DNA from: JACQHM01 sp964535215
Lineage (GTDB): Bacteria > Methylomirabilota > Methylomirabilia > Methylomirabilales > JACQHM01
Length of the DNA stretch: 64,000 nt
Assembly (NCBI GenBank): GCA_964535215.1
Contig: CAZHST010000008.1
Coordinates: 1 to 64,000 of the forward strand
Direction: 5' to 3'
Shown: positions 1-7,888 of the stretch, one piece after another
How positions within the stretch are numbered: position 1 is the stretch's first letter
How the letters are laid out: each line of letters starts with the position of its first letter
Notes under the pieces: model-generated
Told to the model about the DNA's origin: nothing
What the model saw: only the letters and a program-made list of their open reading frames with translations
Database searches by the model: none
Program-made: the position numbers and the translations under genes

Positions 1-1
1 A

Positions 2-904
2 GGGCCGCTGGCGGTGGGGACCGATGGCGGAGGCTCCATCCGGATCCCTTCCAGCTTCTCGGGGATCTTCGGGTTCAAACCCTCCTTCGGGCGGGTCCCG
101 ATCTATCCCCCGAGCGCCGCCGAGACCTTGGCCCATGTCGGGCCGATGACCAGAACGGTGCGGGATGCCGCCCTGATGCTCTCCGTCATCGCCGGACCTG
201 ACGAACGGGATCGGAACTCCCTTCCGGCCGATGGCGTGGATTATCTAGCGGCCCTCCAGGGCAGCATCCAGGGGCTCAAGGTGACCTGGAGTCCGGATCT
301 TGGCTACGCCAACGTTGACCCCCAGGTCAGGAGGATCACGACAGAGGCCGTGAAGACCTTTTTAGACCTTGGCTGTCATCTGGAGCAGGCCGACCCCGGC
401 TTTGAGGACCCGGAGCCGATCTGGACCACCCTCTTCTACGCCGGCATCGGCGCCCGATTACACGAGTACCTCCCGGAGGGGCGGGATCGGATTGATCCCC
501 CTTTGGTCAGGATCGTCGAGGAAGGGAAGGCCATAAGCGCCTACCAGCTTATGCAGGCCTCCTTCCGCCGAGCGGCCCTGTGGGACATCGTCCGGCGGTT
601 CTTTGAGCGGTACGATCTCCTCCTCACCCCGACCGTCGCGGTCCCCCCTTTCAAGGTCGGAAGCGAAGGACCGGCGGATATCGGGATCGAGGGGATCTCC
701 CGCCAGGGATGGTTTGCCTTTACCTTCCCGTTCAACCTGACCGGCCAACCGGCGGCCACGGTCCCCTGCGGGTGGACGGCCGACGGCCTTCCCATCGGCC
801 TGCAGATTGTTGGCCGTCGGTATGACGACGCCACGGTCTTGAAGGTTGCGGCCGCCTTCGAGGCCGCAAGACCCTGGGCCGACCGCCGTCCTCCCCTGAG
901 CTAG
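2..904 (+). CDS. Amidase signature family protein, C-terminal part (5' end outside window)
   Basis: The reading frame is open from the window edge, so the N-terminus is missing. The visible part begins GPLAVGTDGGGSIRIPSS, the amidase-signature block in which the Ser of GGSIR is the nucleophile. The catalytic Lys and cis-Ser lie upstream and cannot be checked. The protein ends with the usual family C-terminus (FPFNLTGQPAATVP, then GLPIGLQIVG). Family members hydrolyse linear amides or serve as the GatA subunit of Asp/Glu-tRNA amidotransferase. The short form and lack of neighbouring gat genes favour a stand-alone amidase, but the substrate cannot be inferred. It converges on the minus-strand gene, with a 4-bp overlap of the ends. 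Confidence 0.9.
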   Translation, partial: GPLAVGTDGGGSIRIPSSFSGIFGFKPSFGRVPIYPPSAAETLAHVGPMTRTVRDAALMLSVIAGPDERDRNSLPADGVDYLAALQGSIQGLKVTWSPDLGYANVDPQVRRITTEAVKTFLDLGCHLEQADPGFEDPEPIWTTLFYAGIGARLHEYLPEGRDRIDPPLVRIVEEGKAISAYQLMQASFRRAALWDIVRRFFERYDLLLTPTVAVPPFKVGSEGPADIGIEGISRQGWFAFTFPFNLTGQPAATVPCGWTADGLPIGLQIVGRRYDDATVLKVAAAFEAARPWADRRPPLS

Positions 905-1959
905 GGGTTCGGCTTCAAGGGGAGAACCCTGGGAGGGAGGCCGAGTTCCGCCACCCCCGGAACCGGCACGTAGAAGCGCCGCCACCGGCGGATGTACCCG
1001 TCCACCCCGACCTCGGTCAAGAGCCGCCGTCCGTGGGCCTGTCTCTCTTCGAGCTTGCGATTCACGTAATCGAGGGCGCCGCGGGCCAAGAGACACAAGG
1101 AGGGCCACACGATCCAGTAGGACATCCCCATACGGATCTCTTCGCTTCGACCGATCACGCTCCCCGTGACACCCCGCAGGATCAAAGGATCGTAGCCCAG
1201 GCGTGGTAACGGCATATCGAATCCTGCCGCCTCGGCATCACCCCAGGTTGGGTTGGCGGGGATCCAGCAGCCGCGGATCTTCAACTCGGCCTGCCACCCT
1301 GCGTTGAAGAAGCCGCCGGTGAAGGCTGCCTTTCCCCGGTACCTCACCAGCCGCCTCAACCGGGCCCCGATCGTCTTCAGACGCCAGTCCGGCTCGGCTT
1401 CCAAATCCTCGGAAAACTGGTGCAGGAGCTGGGGTCTGGGGGCCCCCCACCCTGATTCGAAGGGGGAGAGGGAGCCGACGGTGCAATACCGGGCCGGGAT
1501 GCCGCCGGCCCGGGCAAGCGTCACAAGCAGATTGAGCTTGTCCAGGCAGGTTCCGCAGCCTGCCTCCAGGGTGGCCGTCACCCTCCGGTGGGGCGGCTCA
1601 AAGACGAGGGCGATCTCGTTTCTGACAAAATCGTAGATGGCCTGGGTGTACTCCCAATCCCCCGGGCGGCGAAAGTCGTCAGCCAACGCGATCACCTCGG
1701 GGGCGCGGGAGTCGCAATAGGTGGTGGGACGGAGATACGGTTCCTGGGAAAAGACGCGGCCTTCAAGGGAGGGCTTTGGGAGCGGGCGCCGCCGTTCAGA
1801 GAGGGTTGGGGTAAAGGGACCTTTCCCGGCCCGGAGCCGTGACCAGTACGCCCCAGGCGTGAGCAAGAAGAGTCCAGAGCCGACGGCCACGCCCAGCGCG
1901 TGCAGCAGCCCCGGGGGGAGGGTTAGCCTCCGAGGGTGGGATCGGGTGTCATGGCCCAT
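901..1959 (-). CDS. Transglutaminase-like domain protein, probably catalytically degenerate
   Basis: 352 aa. A hydrophobic stretch near residues 19-36 may be a membrane anchor. The transglutaminase-like core is visible: GCGTCLDKLNLLVTLARAG with the expected nucleophile Cys138, then GIPARY. The downstream positions that normally carry His (HxW) and Asp (DPTW) read NAGW (219-222) and NPTW (236-239), so two of the three triad residues appear lost. Residues 46-67 contain GPFTPTLSERRRPLPKP, which resembles translated REP-type repeats and looks like an in-frame insertion. It starts 13 bp after the LuxE-like gene stops and is the last gene of a minus-strand operon. Function unknown; a binding or protein-interaction role is possible. 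Confidence 0.75.
   Translation of the reverse strand: MGHDTRSHPRRLTLPPGLLHALGVAVGSGLFLLTPGAYWSRLRAGKGPFTPTLSERRRPLPKPSLEGRVFSQEPYLRPTTYCDSRAPEVIALADDFRRPGDWEYTQAIYDFVRNEIALVFEPPHRRVTATLEAGCGTCLDKLNLLVTLARAGGIPARYCTVGSLSPFESGWGAPRPQLLHQFSEDLEAEPDWRLKTIGARLRRLVRYRGKAAFTGGFFNAGWQAELKIRGCWIPANPTWGDAEAAGFDMPLPRLGYDPLILRGVTGSVIGRSEEIRMGMSYWIVWPSLCLLARGALDYVNRKLEERQAHGRRLLTEVGVDGYIRRWRRFYVPVPGVAELGLPPRVLPLKPNP
1759..1827 (-). repeat. REP-like sequence inserted in frame in a coding region
   Basis: The encoded peptide (FTPTLSERRRPLPKPSLEG) is the kind produced when CCCTCACCC...-type dispersed palindromic repeats are read through. It lies in the linker between the N-terminal hydrophobic segment and the core domain of the transglutaminase-like protein. 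Recognition is by resemblance; no second copy this long is in the window. Confidence 0.4.
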
Positions 1960-1972
1960 CCAAACGCTTCCC

Positions 1973-3355
1973 TTAAGCCATGAGCCGCTCGGCGATGATC
2001 TGCCGGACGATGTTCGCGCAGCCTCGATCCTCAGCCCCCTGCATCCTGGAAACCTCCGGGTCCAGGGCCGGCCCTTTGCGGTCGCAGGCCGGGCAGCGGC
2101 TCAAAAGCCGTACCCGGTCCCCGGTGACGATGAACCCCGGGTAGGCGTGAATCAGGGGGTTCAAGAAGGCGAAGCGGCCCCATTCCCCGTCTCCCACCGG
2201 CTCCATCCTTTCGTTCACCACCAAAGGATGGAGCACCGTTGGGGGAATGTGCTTGTAGCCGCCCTCGCACGAGAGCCCAATGAGGCCGAGGCATTCCGTC
2301 GAGCCGTAGATATCGTGGATCTGCGATGGTGGGATCTCAAACACCTGGCTGGCAAGGGTCCGTAACGCTCCTGCCGACAAAGGCCGTTTTCGAAGGAGCT
2401 TCCACCCCCCGCCGAGGAGAATCCGCCAGCGCCCGCCGAACTTGAGCTGAAGCCCTCGCTCACGGACAAAGCAGGCTAGGGAGTAGAGGAGGAAGGGAGG
2501 GGTCCAGAGAAGGCCAGGCACCCCTGAGGCCAAAAGCTCCTTTAACTGGGTCACCAGGCCCTCCAGGAGGGCCGACCCTTTTCCCGGACCCTTCCGGCCG
2601 AGGAGACGGTCGAGGAGGCCTGGAGCCGGCATGGTCATCGCCCGGATGACGGTCTCTAGACCCAGGGTCTTGTCGAGGAGGGCGTGCACCCGCTCTTGGG
2701 GCGCCATCAGGTCGGCCCAGCTGAAGTCCAGGGGCCACAGGGTAACGGAGAGAAGGTCGGGAAGGTCGAGGAGCTCGGGGTACATGGCGGAAAACGCCAG
2801 GATCTTCCAGTGGGCACTCCGTCGCTTTGTTGGGGCATCCCGGGGGAGGAATGACGGGACCCCACTCGAGCCGCTCGTTGACCGGACCTGGATGCCGTAA
2901 CCTCGGTGCAGGGTCGCGATCTGCTCGTCATACGAACCGGAGAGGGCCCCGGGTGCCGGCCACGGGATCTCATCGGAGCTGAGACTCGCCAGCCAGGGGA
3001 CAAACGCCTCGGGGCTCGGACAGCCCTTGAAGATGTGCTCGGGGATGAGGGGGATGCGGGAGAGGTCCCTGGGCCCTTGGAGATCGTCGGGAGAGATGCC
3101 GGCGGTCTCGCAGTAGCGACGGTAGAAGGCGTTGTGTTGGACATGGTAGGCGAAACTGAAGCGGATGGCGTTGTAGCGGAGGGCCATCGCCTCCTGTTCC
3201 TCCAGGGCGAACGGGTGAGGGGCGTAGAGGGCCTCCTCGATCTCGTTCCAGTCGGCCTTCGAAGGCAGGGGGCCATGGGGAACCAGGAGGGCCCTCCGGT
3301 GCGGGGCAACGATGGCCCTTGGGTGAGGGGTGGTGCCTCCGTTGACAGGGGTCAT
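1973..3355 (-). CDS. LuxE-family acyl-protein synthetase
   Basis: 460 aa, an ANL-superfamily adenylating enzyme of the LuxE type, which activates a carboxylic acid with ATP and transfers the acyl group to a protein thiol. Visible motifs: the Ser/Thr/Gly loop RSTSGSSGVPS (158-168), the DIYGSTE motif (348-354), and the family C-terminus with CPAC (421-424) followed by GAEDRGCA (440-447). No luciferase or LuxCD genes are nearby, so bioluminescence is not implied. LuxE-like proteins outside lux operons often serve lipid or polymer modification. It lies between a TonB-like protein and a transglutaminase-like protein on the same strand. Substrate unknown. Confidence 0.85.
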   Translation of the reverse strand: MTPVNGGTTPHPRAIVAPHRRALLVPHGPLPSKADWNEIEEALYAPHPFALEEQEAMALRYNAIRFSFAYHVQHNAFYRRYCETAGISPDDLQGPRDLSRIPLIPEHIFKGCPSPEAFVPWLASLSSDEIPWPAPGALSGSYDEQIATLHRGYGIQVRSTSGSSGVPSFLPRDAPTKRRSAHWKILAFSAMYPELLDLPDLLSVTLWPLDFSWADLMAPQERVHALLDKTLGLETVIRAMTMPAPGLLDRLLGRKGPGKGSALLEGLVTQLKELLASGVPGLLWTPPFLLYSLACFVRERGLQLKFGGRWRILLGGGWKLLRKRPLSAGALRTLASQVFEIPPSQIHDIYGSTECLGLIGLSCEGGYKHIPPTVLHPLVVNERMEPVGDGEWGRFAFLNPLIHAYPGFIVTGDRVRLLSRCPACDRKGPALDPEVSRMQGAEDRGCANIVRQIIAERLMA

Positions 3356-3371
3356 TAGCCCTCTTTGGAGC

Positions 3372-4196
3372 TTAAGAGGGGTGCGGGTTCTCCGGCATAA
3401 CCTTCAGCCGCTCTTCAACACGTTCGGTCTCGACCTCGCCTTTCCCGGTCCCTGCAAGATTGCCCTTCAGGCCGCGGTCTTCCTGGAGAGCCTGGATCGC
3501 TGAGGGGGAGCCTTTCCGGGTGGCGTGGAATCGAAGCTCCACCTCCAGGGCCGTGGGCGGAGAAGGGAACGGAAGGGCCTGCCGGATCGCTTGAAGGGCC
3601 GACACGTCAAAGGCCTCGTCCCCCGAGGGTCGGACCACAGTGACCCGGGTGAGCTGTCCAGAGGCTTCTATACCGATGGCAACCACGACGCTCACCTGTC
3701 CCGGCCCTCGGAACGGAGGAGGCTTCCACAGGCGGCTAATTCTCCCTCGGATCCGATCCAGATAGGTGACCATGGAACCGGGCCTGGGGGAGACGGGCAG
3801 AGGTGAGGGGGGGACCAATCGAGCCATCGGATGGAGCAGGGAAGAGGGCACCGACCCTGGAGGCCGATCGAGGAGGAGGTTCTCCACGGAAGGTAATCCC
3901 CAGGTCCCGAACGTCCAGGAGGAAGCAAAAGAGGGGGAATGGACGGGGGGGGGCTTCTGGGGTTGAACCTCCCCGCCCTTTCGAGGCATGGCTTCCAGGA
4001 GGATCAGGATGGTGAAGAGGCCTAGGCCGAGGGCGGTCAGGGCAATGGTGAAGGCCTGGAGGAAGGCCAGGGCTCCCTTGGGGATCCAGCCGAGGTCGCT
4101 CAGGAAGACGCCGGAGGAGGTCTGAAGACCCCGATCCCACCGACGAAGGGTCAGGAGGCTTGTCCTTGCCGATTGAAGGCTCTTGCTCCAGACCAT
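3372..4196 (-). CDS. TonB C-terminal domain protein (TonB-like energy transducer)
   Basis: 274 aa. One transmembrane helix at about residues 42-66, then a Pro-rich periplasmic stretch (71-140) and a TonB-type C-terminal domain (about 144-226) with the elements YLDRIRGRISRLWKPP, VSVVVAIGIEASG and VVRPSGDEAFDVSALQAI. About 45 residues follow the TonB fold, longer than usual. TonB couples proton motive force from ExbB/ExbD to outer-membrane receptors; no exbB, exbD or receptor is nearby. The gene follows the aldolase gene by 45 bp and precedes the LuxE-like gene by 16 bp, so it is probably co-transcribed with both. It may instead be a TonB-fold periplasm-spanning protein not involved in import. 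Confidence 0.8.
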   Translation of the reverse strand: MVWSKSLQSARTSLLTLRRWDRGLQTSSGVFLSDLGWIPKGALAFLQAFTIALTALGLGLFTILILLEAMPRKGGEVQPQKPPPVHSPSFASSWTFGTWGLPSVENLLLDRPPGSVPSSLLHPMARLVPPSPLPVSPRPGSMVTYLDRIRGRISRLWKPPPFRGPGQVSVVVAIGIEASGQLTRVTVVRPSGDEAFDVSALQAIRQALPFPSPPTALEVELRFHATRKGSPSAIQALQEDRGLKGNLAGTGKGEVETERVEERLKVMPENPHPS

Positions 4197-4241
4197 GATG
4201 GCCTTTCTGCCCCGTAGCGGGCCGAGATGGAAGGGGCCCCT

Positions 4242-5045
4242 CTACGTCCGAGAGGGCAAGTCACCCGGGGGGCCAAAGGTCTTCCGGAAGTTGGAGACCA
4301 GCTCTGAAGTGGACCGGGCCAACAGGTAGGCATCGGAGGCCAGGCTCACGAACTGATACCCCTTGTCGTAGAGGGCCTTGGCCTGCTCCCAGGTGCCCGA
4401 GACAGTCCCCAGGGCGATCTTCCTGGCCAGAGCGGCTTGTTCGATGGTTGCCATCGCCGCTTGGACCTCCGGGTGTCCGACCTCTAAAGGGTGGCCGGTT
4501 GAGGTGGAGAGGTCAGCCGGCCCGATGAAGACCACGTCAATGTCCGGGACCGAGAGGATGTCGTCAATATTCCTGACGGCCTCCATGGTCTCAATCTGGA
4601 GGATGACCATGATCTCATCGTTGGCCCGGGCAACGTATTCCTTGGTATATCGGGTCCAACCGGTCGGCCTGGTGTTCGCCAGGCCCCTGATCCCTTTCGG
4701 GGGATACTTGCAGGCCGCCACCGCGGCCTCGGCCTCTTCCTTGGTATTGACCCACGGGATCATCACCCCGTAGGCGCCGCAGTCCAGGATCCGTTTAATC
4801 GCCACAAAGTCGTTCCATGGGGCCCGGGCCAGGGGGACAGCCGGGGTGGCAGAAGCGGCTTGATAGAGGGCCATGAGGGTCTGGTAGTCGCAGGGCGAGT
4901 GCTCGAGATCCACCATGAGCCAATCGAACCCGGCGTGGGCCATGATCTCCGCCGAGATGGGGCTACAGAGGTGGAGCCACGCCCCGCAGGTCTTCTCACC
5001 GGCGCGGAGGGCTCGTTTGACCCGGTTCTCCCTGACGGCACTCAT
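4242..5045 (-). CDS. HpcH/HpaI family aldolase (2-keto-3-deoxy acid aldolase type)
   Basis: 267 aa, usual length for the class II pyruvate aldolases HpaI/RhmA/GarL. The catalytic set is visible: His49 in DLEHS, Arg74 in LARAPW, and metal ligands Glu152 (LQIETMEA) and Asp178 (FIGPADLS). These enzymes reversibly cleave 2-keto-3-deoxy or 4-hydroxy-2-keto acids to pyruvate plus an aldehyde; the exact substrate is not predictable. The ATG at 5045 is chosen over an in-frame upstream ATG at 5108 because a GGAGGGGAGGGGC Shine-Dalgarno precedes it and a good promoter lies between the two. It heads the minus-strand operon with the TonB-like and LuxE-like genes. Confidence 0.9.
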   Translation of the reverse strand: MSAVRENRVKRALRAGEKTCGAWLHLCSPISAEIMAHAGFDWLMVDLEHSPCDYQTLMALYQAASATPAVPLARAPWNDFVAIKRILDCGAYGVMIPWVNTKEEAEAAVAACKYPPKGIRGLANTRPTGWTRYTKEYVARANDEIMVILQIETMEAVRNIDDILSVPDIDVVFIGPADLSTSTGHPLEVGHPEVQAAMATIEQAALARKIALGTVSGTWEQAKALYDKGYQFVSLASDAYLLARSTSELVSNFRKTFGPPGDLPSRT

Positions 5046-5073
5046 GCCCCTCCCCTCCTCCCCTGTCCCCGCC

Positions 5074-5102
5074 TTTATACCCCCTCCTCCTGGTCCCGTC
5101 AA
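5074..5102 (-). promoter_or_regulatory. Sigma-70-type promoter for the aldolase operon
   Basis: On the minus strand: -35 TTGACG (5102-5097), 17-bp spacer, -10 TATAAA (5079-5074). It fires towards the start at 5045 and is back to back with the kinase promoter. Confidence 0.7.
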
Positions 5103-5131
5103 GTCCATTCATCAACCCCCAGCCAGGGGAG

Positions 5132-5160
5132 TTGACGAAGGTCTGGTTTTGAGGTACGTT
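5132..5160 (+). promoter_or_regulatory. Probable promoter for the Ser/Thr kinase gene
   Basis: -35 TTGACG (5132-5137), 17-bp spacer, -10 TACGTT (5155-5160), about 80 bp before the kinase start. It is divergent from the aldolase promoter; the two -35 boxes are about 30 bp apart. Confidence 0.5.
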
Positions 5161-5239
5161 CATCCTTGTCCAGGGGAGAGCCAGGAGGCCATGTTCTCAG
5201 GCCAGGCTTTCTGGGGACCCTGGGGAAGAGGGGGAGGCG

Positions 5240-6511
5240 GTGGATGAGGTGATCGCGCGGTTCGGCCGGTACGAGGTCGTCGAGGAGATCGGCCGGGGGG
5301 CGATGGGGGTCGTCTACAAGGCCCGGGATCCCAAGATTGACCGGTGGGTGGCCCTGAAGACGATCCGCTTTAGCGATGGGCTTTCACCGGCCACCCGTCA
5401 GGAGTTCCTCCAGCGGTTCTACCGGGAGGCCCAGACGGCGGGGAAGCTGTCCCATCCTGGGATTGTGACCATCTACGATGTCGGTGAGGAGGGGGAGACA
5501 CCGTTCATCGCCATGGAGTATGTGGACGGGCGGACCCTGGAAGACCTCCTGCTGGAGAGGGGGAGGCTTGGCTGGCAGGAGGGGGTCTTGATCGTCGGCC
5601 AGGTCGCCGAGGCCCTGGCCTATGCCCATGCCCACGGGATCGTCCATCGGGACATCAAGCCGGCGAACATCCTCCTGACCCGGGAAGGACGGGTCAAGGT
5701 GACGGACTTTGGGATCGCCAAGGTCGCCGCCTCCCAGCTCACCTTGGACCGGCCCTTCTTGGGAACGCCCAGCTACATGGCCCCGGAGCAGATCCTGGGC
5801 AACCCGGTGGATGGCCGCACCGATCTCTTTGCCTTGGGGGTCGTGCTGTACCAGCTCCTGGCAGGGGTGAAACCGTTTTCAGGGGAAGACATCACCACGA
5901 TCGGCTACAAGATCGTTCACGAAAACCCCAGGCCCCTGGCCACCTTCCCCCTTGACCTCCCTCCCGGGCTTGACCGGTTCCTGGCCAAAGCCCTGGCCAA
6001 GGACCCCGAGGGCCGGTTCCAGACGGCCGGGGAATTTGCCGAGGCTTTACAGGAGGCACCGACGCTTCCAGCCAGCCTGTCAGGGGAGACGGTCCTCGCC
6101 GGGGACCCGGAGGCAACCCTTGCTCGTGACCTCCCGAAGGTTACACCCCCCCCTCGACGGACCCCCTGGATCCTCCTCTGGTCGCTGGCCGCGGCCGGGG
6201 CAGGCCTTCTGATCCTGCTGGGCCTCCTGCTCTTGAAACCCTCCCCCCAGAAGCCGCTTGGTCCTTCCAGACCCCCTTCCGTTCCGGTGAAGGAGACGGT
6301 CGAACCGCCCCCCCCTCTTAGCCCGTCTCCGGGAACGGCCAGGGTCCCCCCGCCGCGGTCGAAGGCGCCGACCCCGAGGAAACCGGCCGAGGCGCCCCGG
6401 TCGGTCAAAGAGGAGGTGGTCTCTCCCCCCACCCTTCCGAGCCCTCCTCCAGCACCTCCACCCCGCCCGATGAAGAATCCCTGGGAGGGGATCAGGATCG
6501 AGAAGAGGTAA
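5240..6511 (+). CDS. PknB-like transmembrane Ser/Thr protein kinase
   Basis: 423 aa with GTG start after a GGGGGAGG-type Shine-Dalgarno. Complete Hanks kinase domain (about 10-270): glycine loop GRGAMG (18-23), Lys40 (VALK), Glu63, HRDIKPAN with catalytic Asp138, DFG (156-158), APE (181-183). One transmembrane helix follows (about 310-332), then a roughly 90-residue Pro-rich tail predicted outside the membrane. There are no PASTA repeats or recognisable sensor domain, so the tail may reach through the cell wall or bind a partner. The lipoprotein gene starts 4 bp after the stop, suggesting joint function at the envelope. Confidence 0.93.
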   Translation: MDEVIARFGRYEVVEEIGRGAMGVVYKARDPKIDRWVALKTIRFSDGLSPATRQEFLQRFYREAQTAGKLSHPGIVTIYDVGEEGETPFIAMEYVDGRTLEDLLLERGRLGWQEGVLIVGQVAEALAYAHAHGIVHRDIKPANILLTREGRVKVTDFGIAKVAASQLTLDRPFLGTPSYMAPEQILGNPVDGRTDLFALGVVLYQLLAGVKPFSGEDITTIGYKIVHENPRPLATFPLDLPPGLDRFLAKALAKDPEGRFQTAGEFAEALQEAPTLPASLSGETVLAGDPEATLARDLPKVTPPPRRTPWILLWSLAAAGAGLLILLGLLLLKPSPQKPLGPSRPPSVPVKETVEPPPPLSPSPGTARVPPPRSKAPTPRKPAEAPRSVKEEVVSPPTLPSPPPAPPPRPMKNPWEGIRIEKR

Positions 6512-6514
6512 AGG

Positions 6515-7042
6515 ATGGGGCATGGAACCTTTGGGGTGAGGAGCTCCTCTCTCCTGCTCGTGGCCGCCGGGGTGTTGATCCTCATCAGCACCCCGGGTTG
6601 CGCGACGGTGACGGGCGTGTGGGAGAGGCTGGTCTTCGAGACGCGGAAGCCTGGGGAGGACCGGATCAAAACCACAGAGGAGACCGTCGCGGCTTATCAA
6701 AAGACCTCGGCCAAGAGGCCCCTCTTCGTCCTGGAACGCTCTGAGGTCATCCCAACGACGGTCTCACCCGGGGGCAAGATTGCCCACCGTTTCATCTATG
6801 CCTTCCTCCCGGAGGTCCCCTCCCAGACTTTACGGGGGAAGGTCCGCCGGGAGATCTTCTTTCGCGGGTCCAGCGTTCTCCGGGATGACACGGATATGGA
6901 GTTTAAGCCAGGGACCTGGTATGTGGATGTGCGGGTCCCGATCCCCGGCAGGGCCGAGGAGGGGATCTACGCCCTGGTGACGACCGTCTCCATCGGGCAG
7001 GAGGTGTACCGGAAGGAGGCCGAGTTCAGGATCAAGCGGTAG
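6515..7042 (+). CDS. Predicted lipoprotein of unknown function
   Basis: 175 aa. N-terminal hydrophobic signal (about 10-25) ends in a lipobox-like STPGC with Cys29, so the mature protein is probably lipid-anchored. The remainder is a beta-rich domain (TTVSPGGKIAHRFIYAFLP ... GTWYVDVRVPIPG ... EGIYALVTTVSI) resembling DUF2914-type or similar small beta-sandwich domains, though I cannot assign it firmly. The gene begins 4 bp after the kinase stop, so translational coupling is likely. It might be an envelope partner or sensor for the kinase, which is inference from position only. Confidence 0.7.
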   Translation: MGHGTFGVRSSSLLLVAAGVLILISTPGCATVTGVWERLVFETRKPGEDRIKTTEETVAAYQKTSAKRPLFVLERSEVIPTTVSPGGKIAHRFIYAFLPEVPSQTLRGKVRREIFFRGSSVLRDDTDMEFKPGTWYVDVRVPIPGRAEEGIYALVTTVSIGQEVYRKEAEFRIKR

Positions 7043-7058
7043 GAGACCCGATCGAGCC

Positions 7059-7874
7059 ATGGAGCGATACCTCTGGCTTGTCCCCCTGGGGTTTGTCATC
7101 GGTGCCTATGGAACGCTCATAGGTGCCGGTGGGGGCTTTGTCTTGATGCCCATCCTCCTCCTGCTCTACCCCGGTGAGACCCCTGAGCTGCTGACCAGCA
7201 TTTCCCTGGCCGTGGTCTTCTTCAACGCCCTGTCGGGCTCGTGGGCGTATGCCCGGATGGGGCGGATTGATTACCGATCAGGTCTGCTGTTTGCAGCCGC
7301 CACGGTTCCCGGCGCCGTCCTCGGGGCCCTGACCACGGCCTACATCCCACGCCGGTGGTTCGATCTCGTCTTCGGTCTCCTGATGATCGCCGCGTCCGTT
7401 TATCTCCTGTTCTCCCCTGACGGGGAGCCGCAGGCAACGGGTGGTAACCTCCATCACCCTCTCCCATGCGAGCTTGGGAAGGGGGACGGGAGGGGGCCTA
7501 CCTTTTCCTACAACCCCCTAGTTGGGGTAGGCCTAAGCCTTGTGGTCGGATACGTCTCCAGCCTGCTGGGGATCGGGGGCGGCATCATCCACGTCCCCGC
7601 CCTGGTTCATCTCCTGAACTTTCCCGTGCATGTGGCGACCGCCACCTCGCATTTCATCTTAGCGATCATGGCCTTGACAGGCACCCTTGTCCACCTCCTG
7701 ACGGGCACCTTCTCCCACGGTGTCCGGCGGACGATGGCCTTGGCCGTTGGGGTGCTGTTCGGGGCCCAACTGGGGGCGAGACTCTCTGGCCGTGTTCAAG
7801 GGACCTGGATTATTCGAGGGTTGGCCGTTGCTCTTGGATTCGTAGGCCTTCGGATCCTCATCGGGGCTCTGTAA
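7059..7874 (+). CDS. TSUP family (TauE/SafE) membrane permease
   Basis: 271 aa, two repeats of about four transmembrane helices each. Each repeat carries the family glycine motif: GTLIGAGGGFVLMP (18-31) and SSLLGIGGGIIHVP. TSUP proteins export or import sulfite, sulfoacetate, thiosulfate and related small anions; the substrate here is unknown. The loop joining the halves has an unusual hydrophilic stretch (about residues 127-148) whose DNA looks like a REP-type repeat. The gene follows the lipoprotein by 16 bp. No sulfur genes flank it. Confidence 0.88.
   Translation: MERYLWLVPLGFVIGAYGTLIGAGGGFVLMPILLLLYPGETPELLTSISLAVVFFNALSGSWAYARMGRIDYRSGLLFAAATVPGAVLGALTTAYIPRRWFDLVFGLLMIAASVYLLFSPDGEPQATGGNLHHPLPCELGKGDGRGPTFSYNPLVGVGLSLVVGYVSSLLGIGGGIIHVPALVHLLNFPVHVATATSHFILAIMALTGTLVHLLTGTFSHGVRRTMALAVGVLFGAQLGARLSGRVQGTWIIRGLAVALGFVGLRILIGAL
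7443..7500 (+). repeat. REP-like sequence in frame inside the TSUP permease gene
   Basis: The run containing CACCCTCTCCCATGCGAGC followed by a G-rich arm has the style of the widespread 'CCCTCTCCC...GGGAGAGGG' palindromic repeats. It encodes a polar loop exactly between the two membrane halves, the place where an insertion would be tolerated. Confidence 0.45.
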
Positions 7875-7888
7875 GGGGAGGGCTGGAC

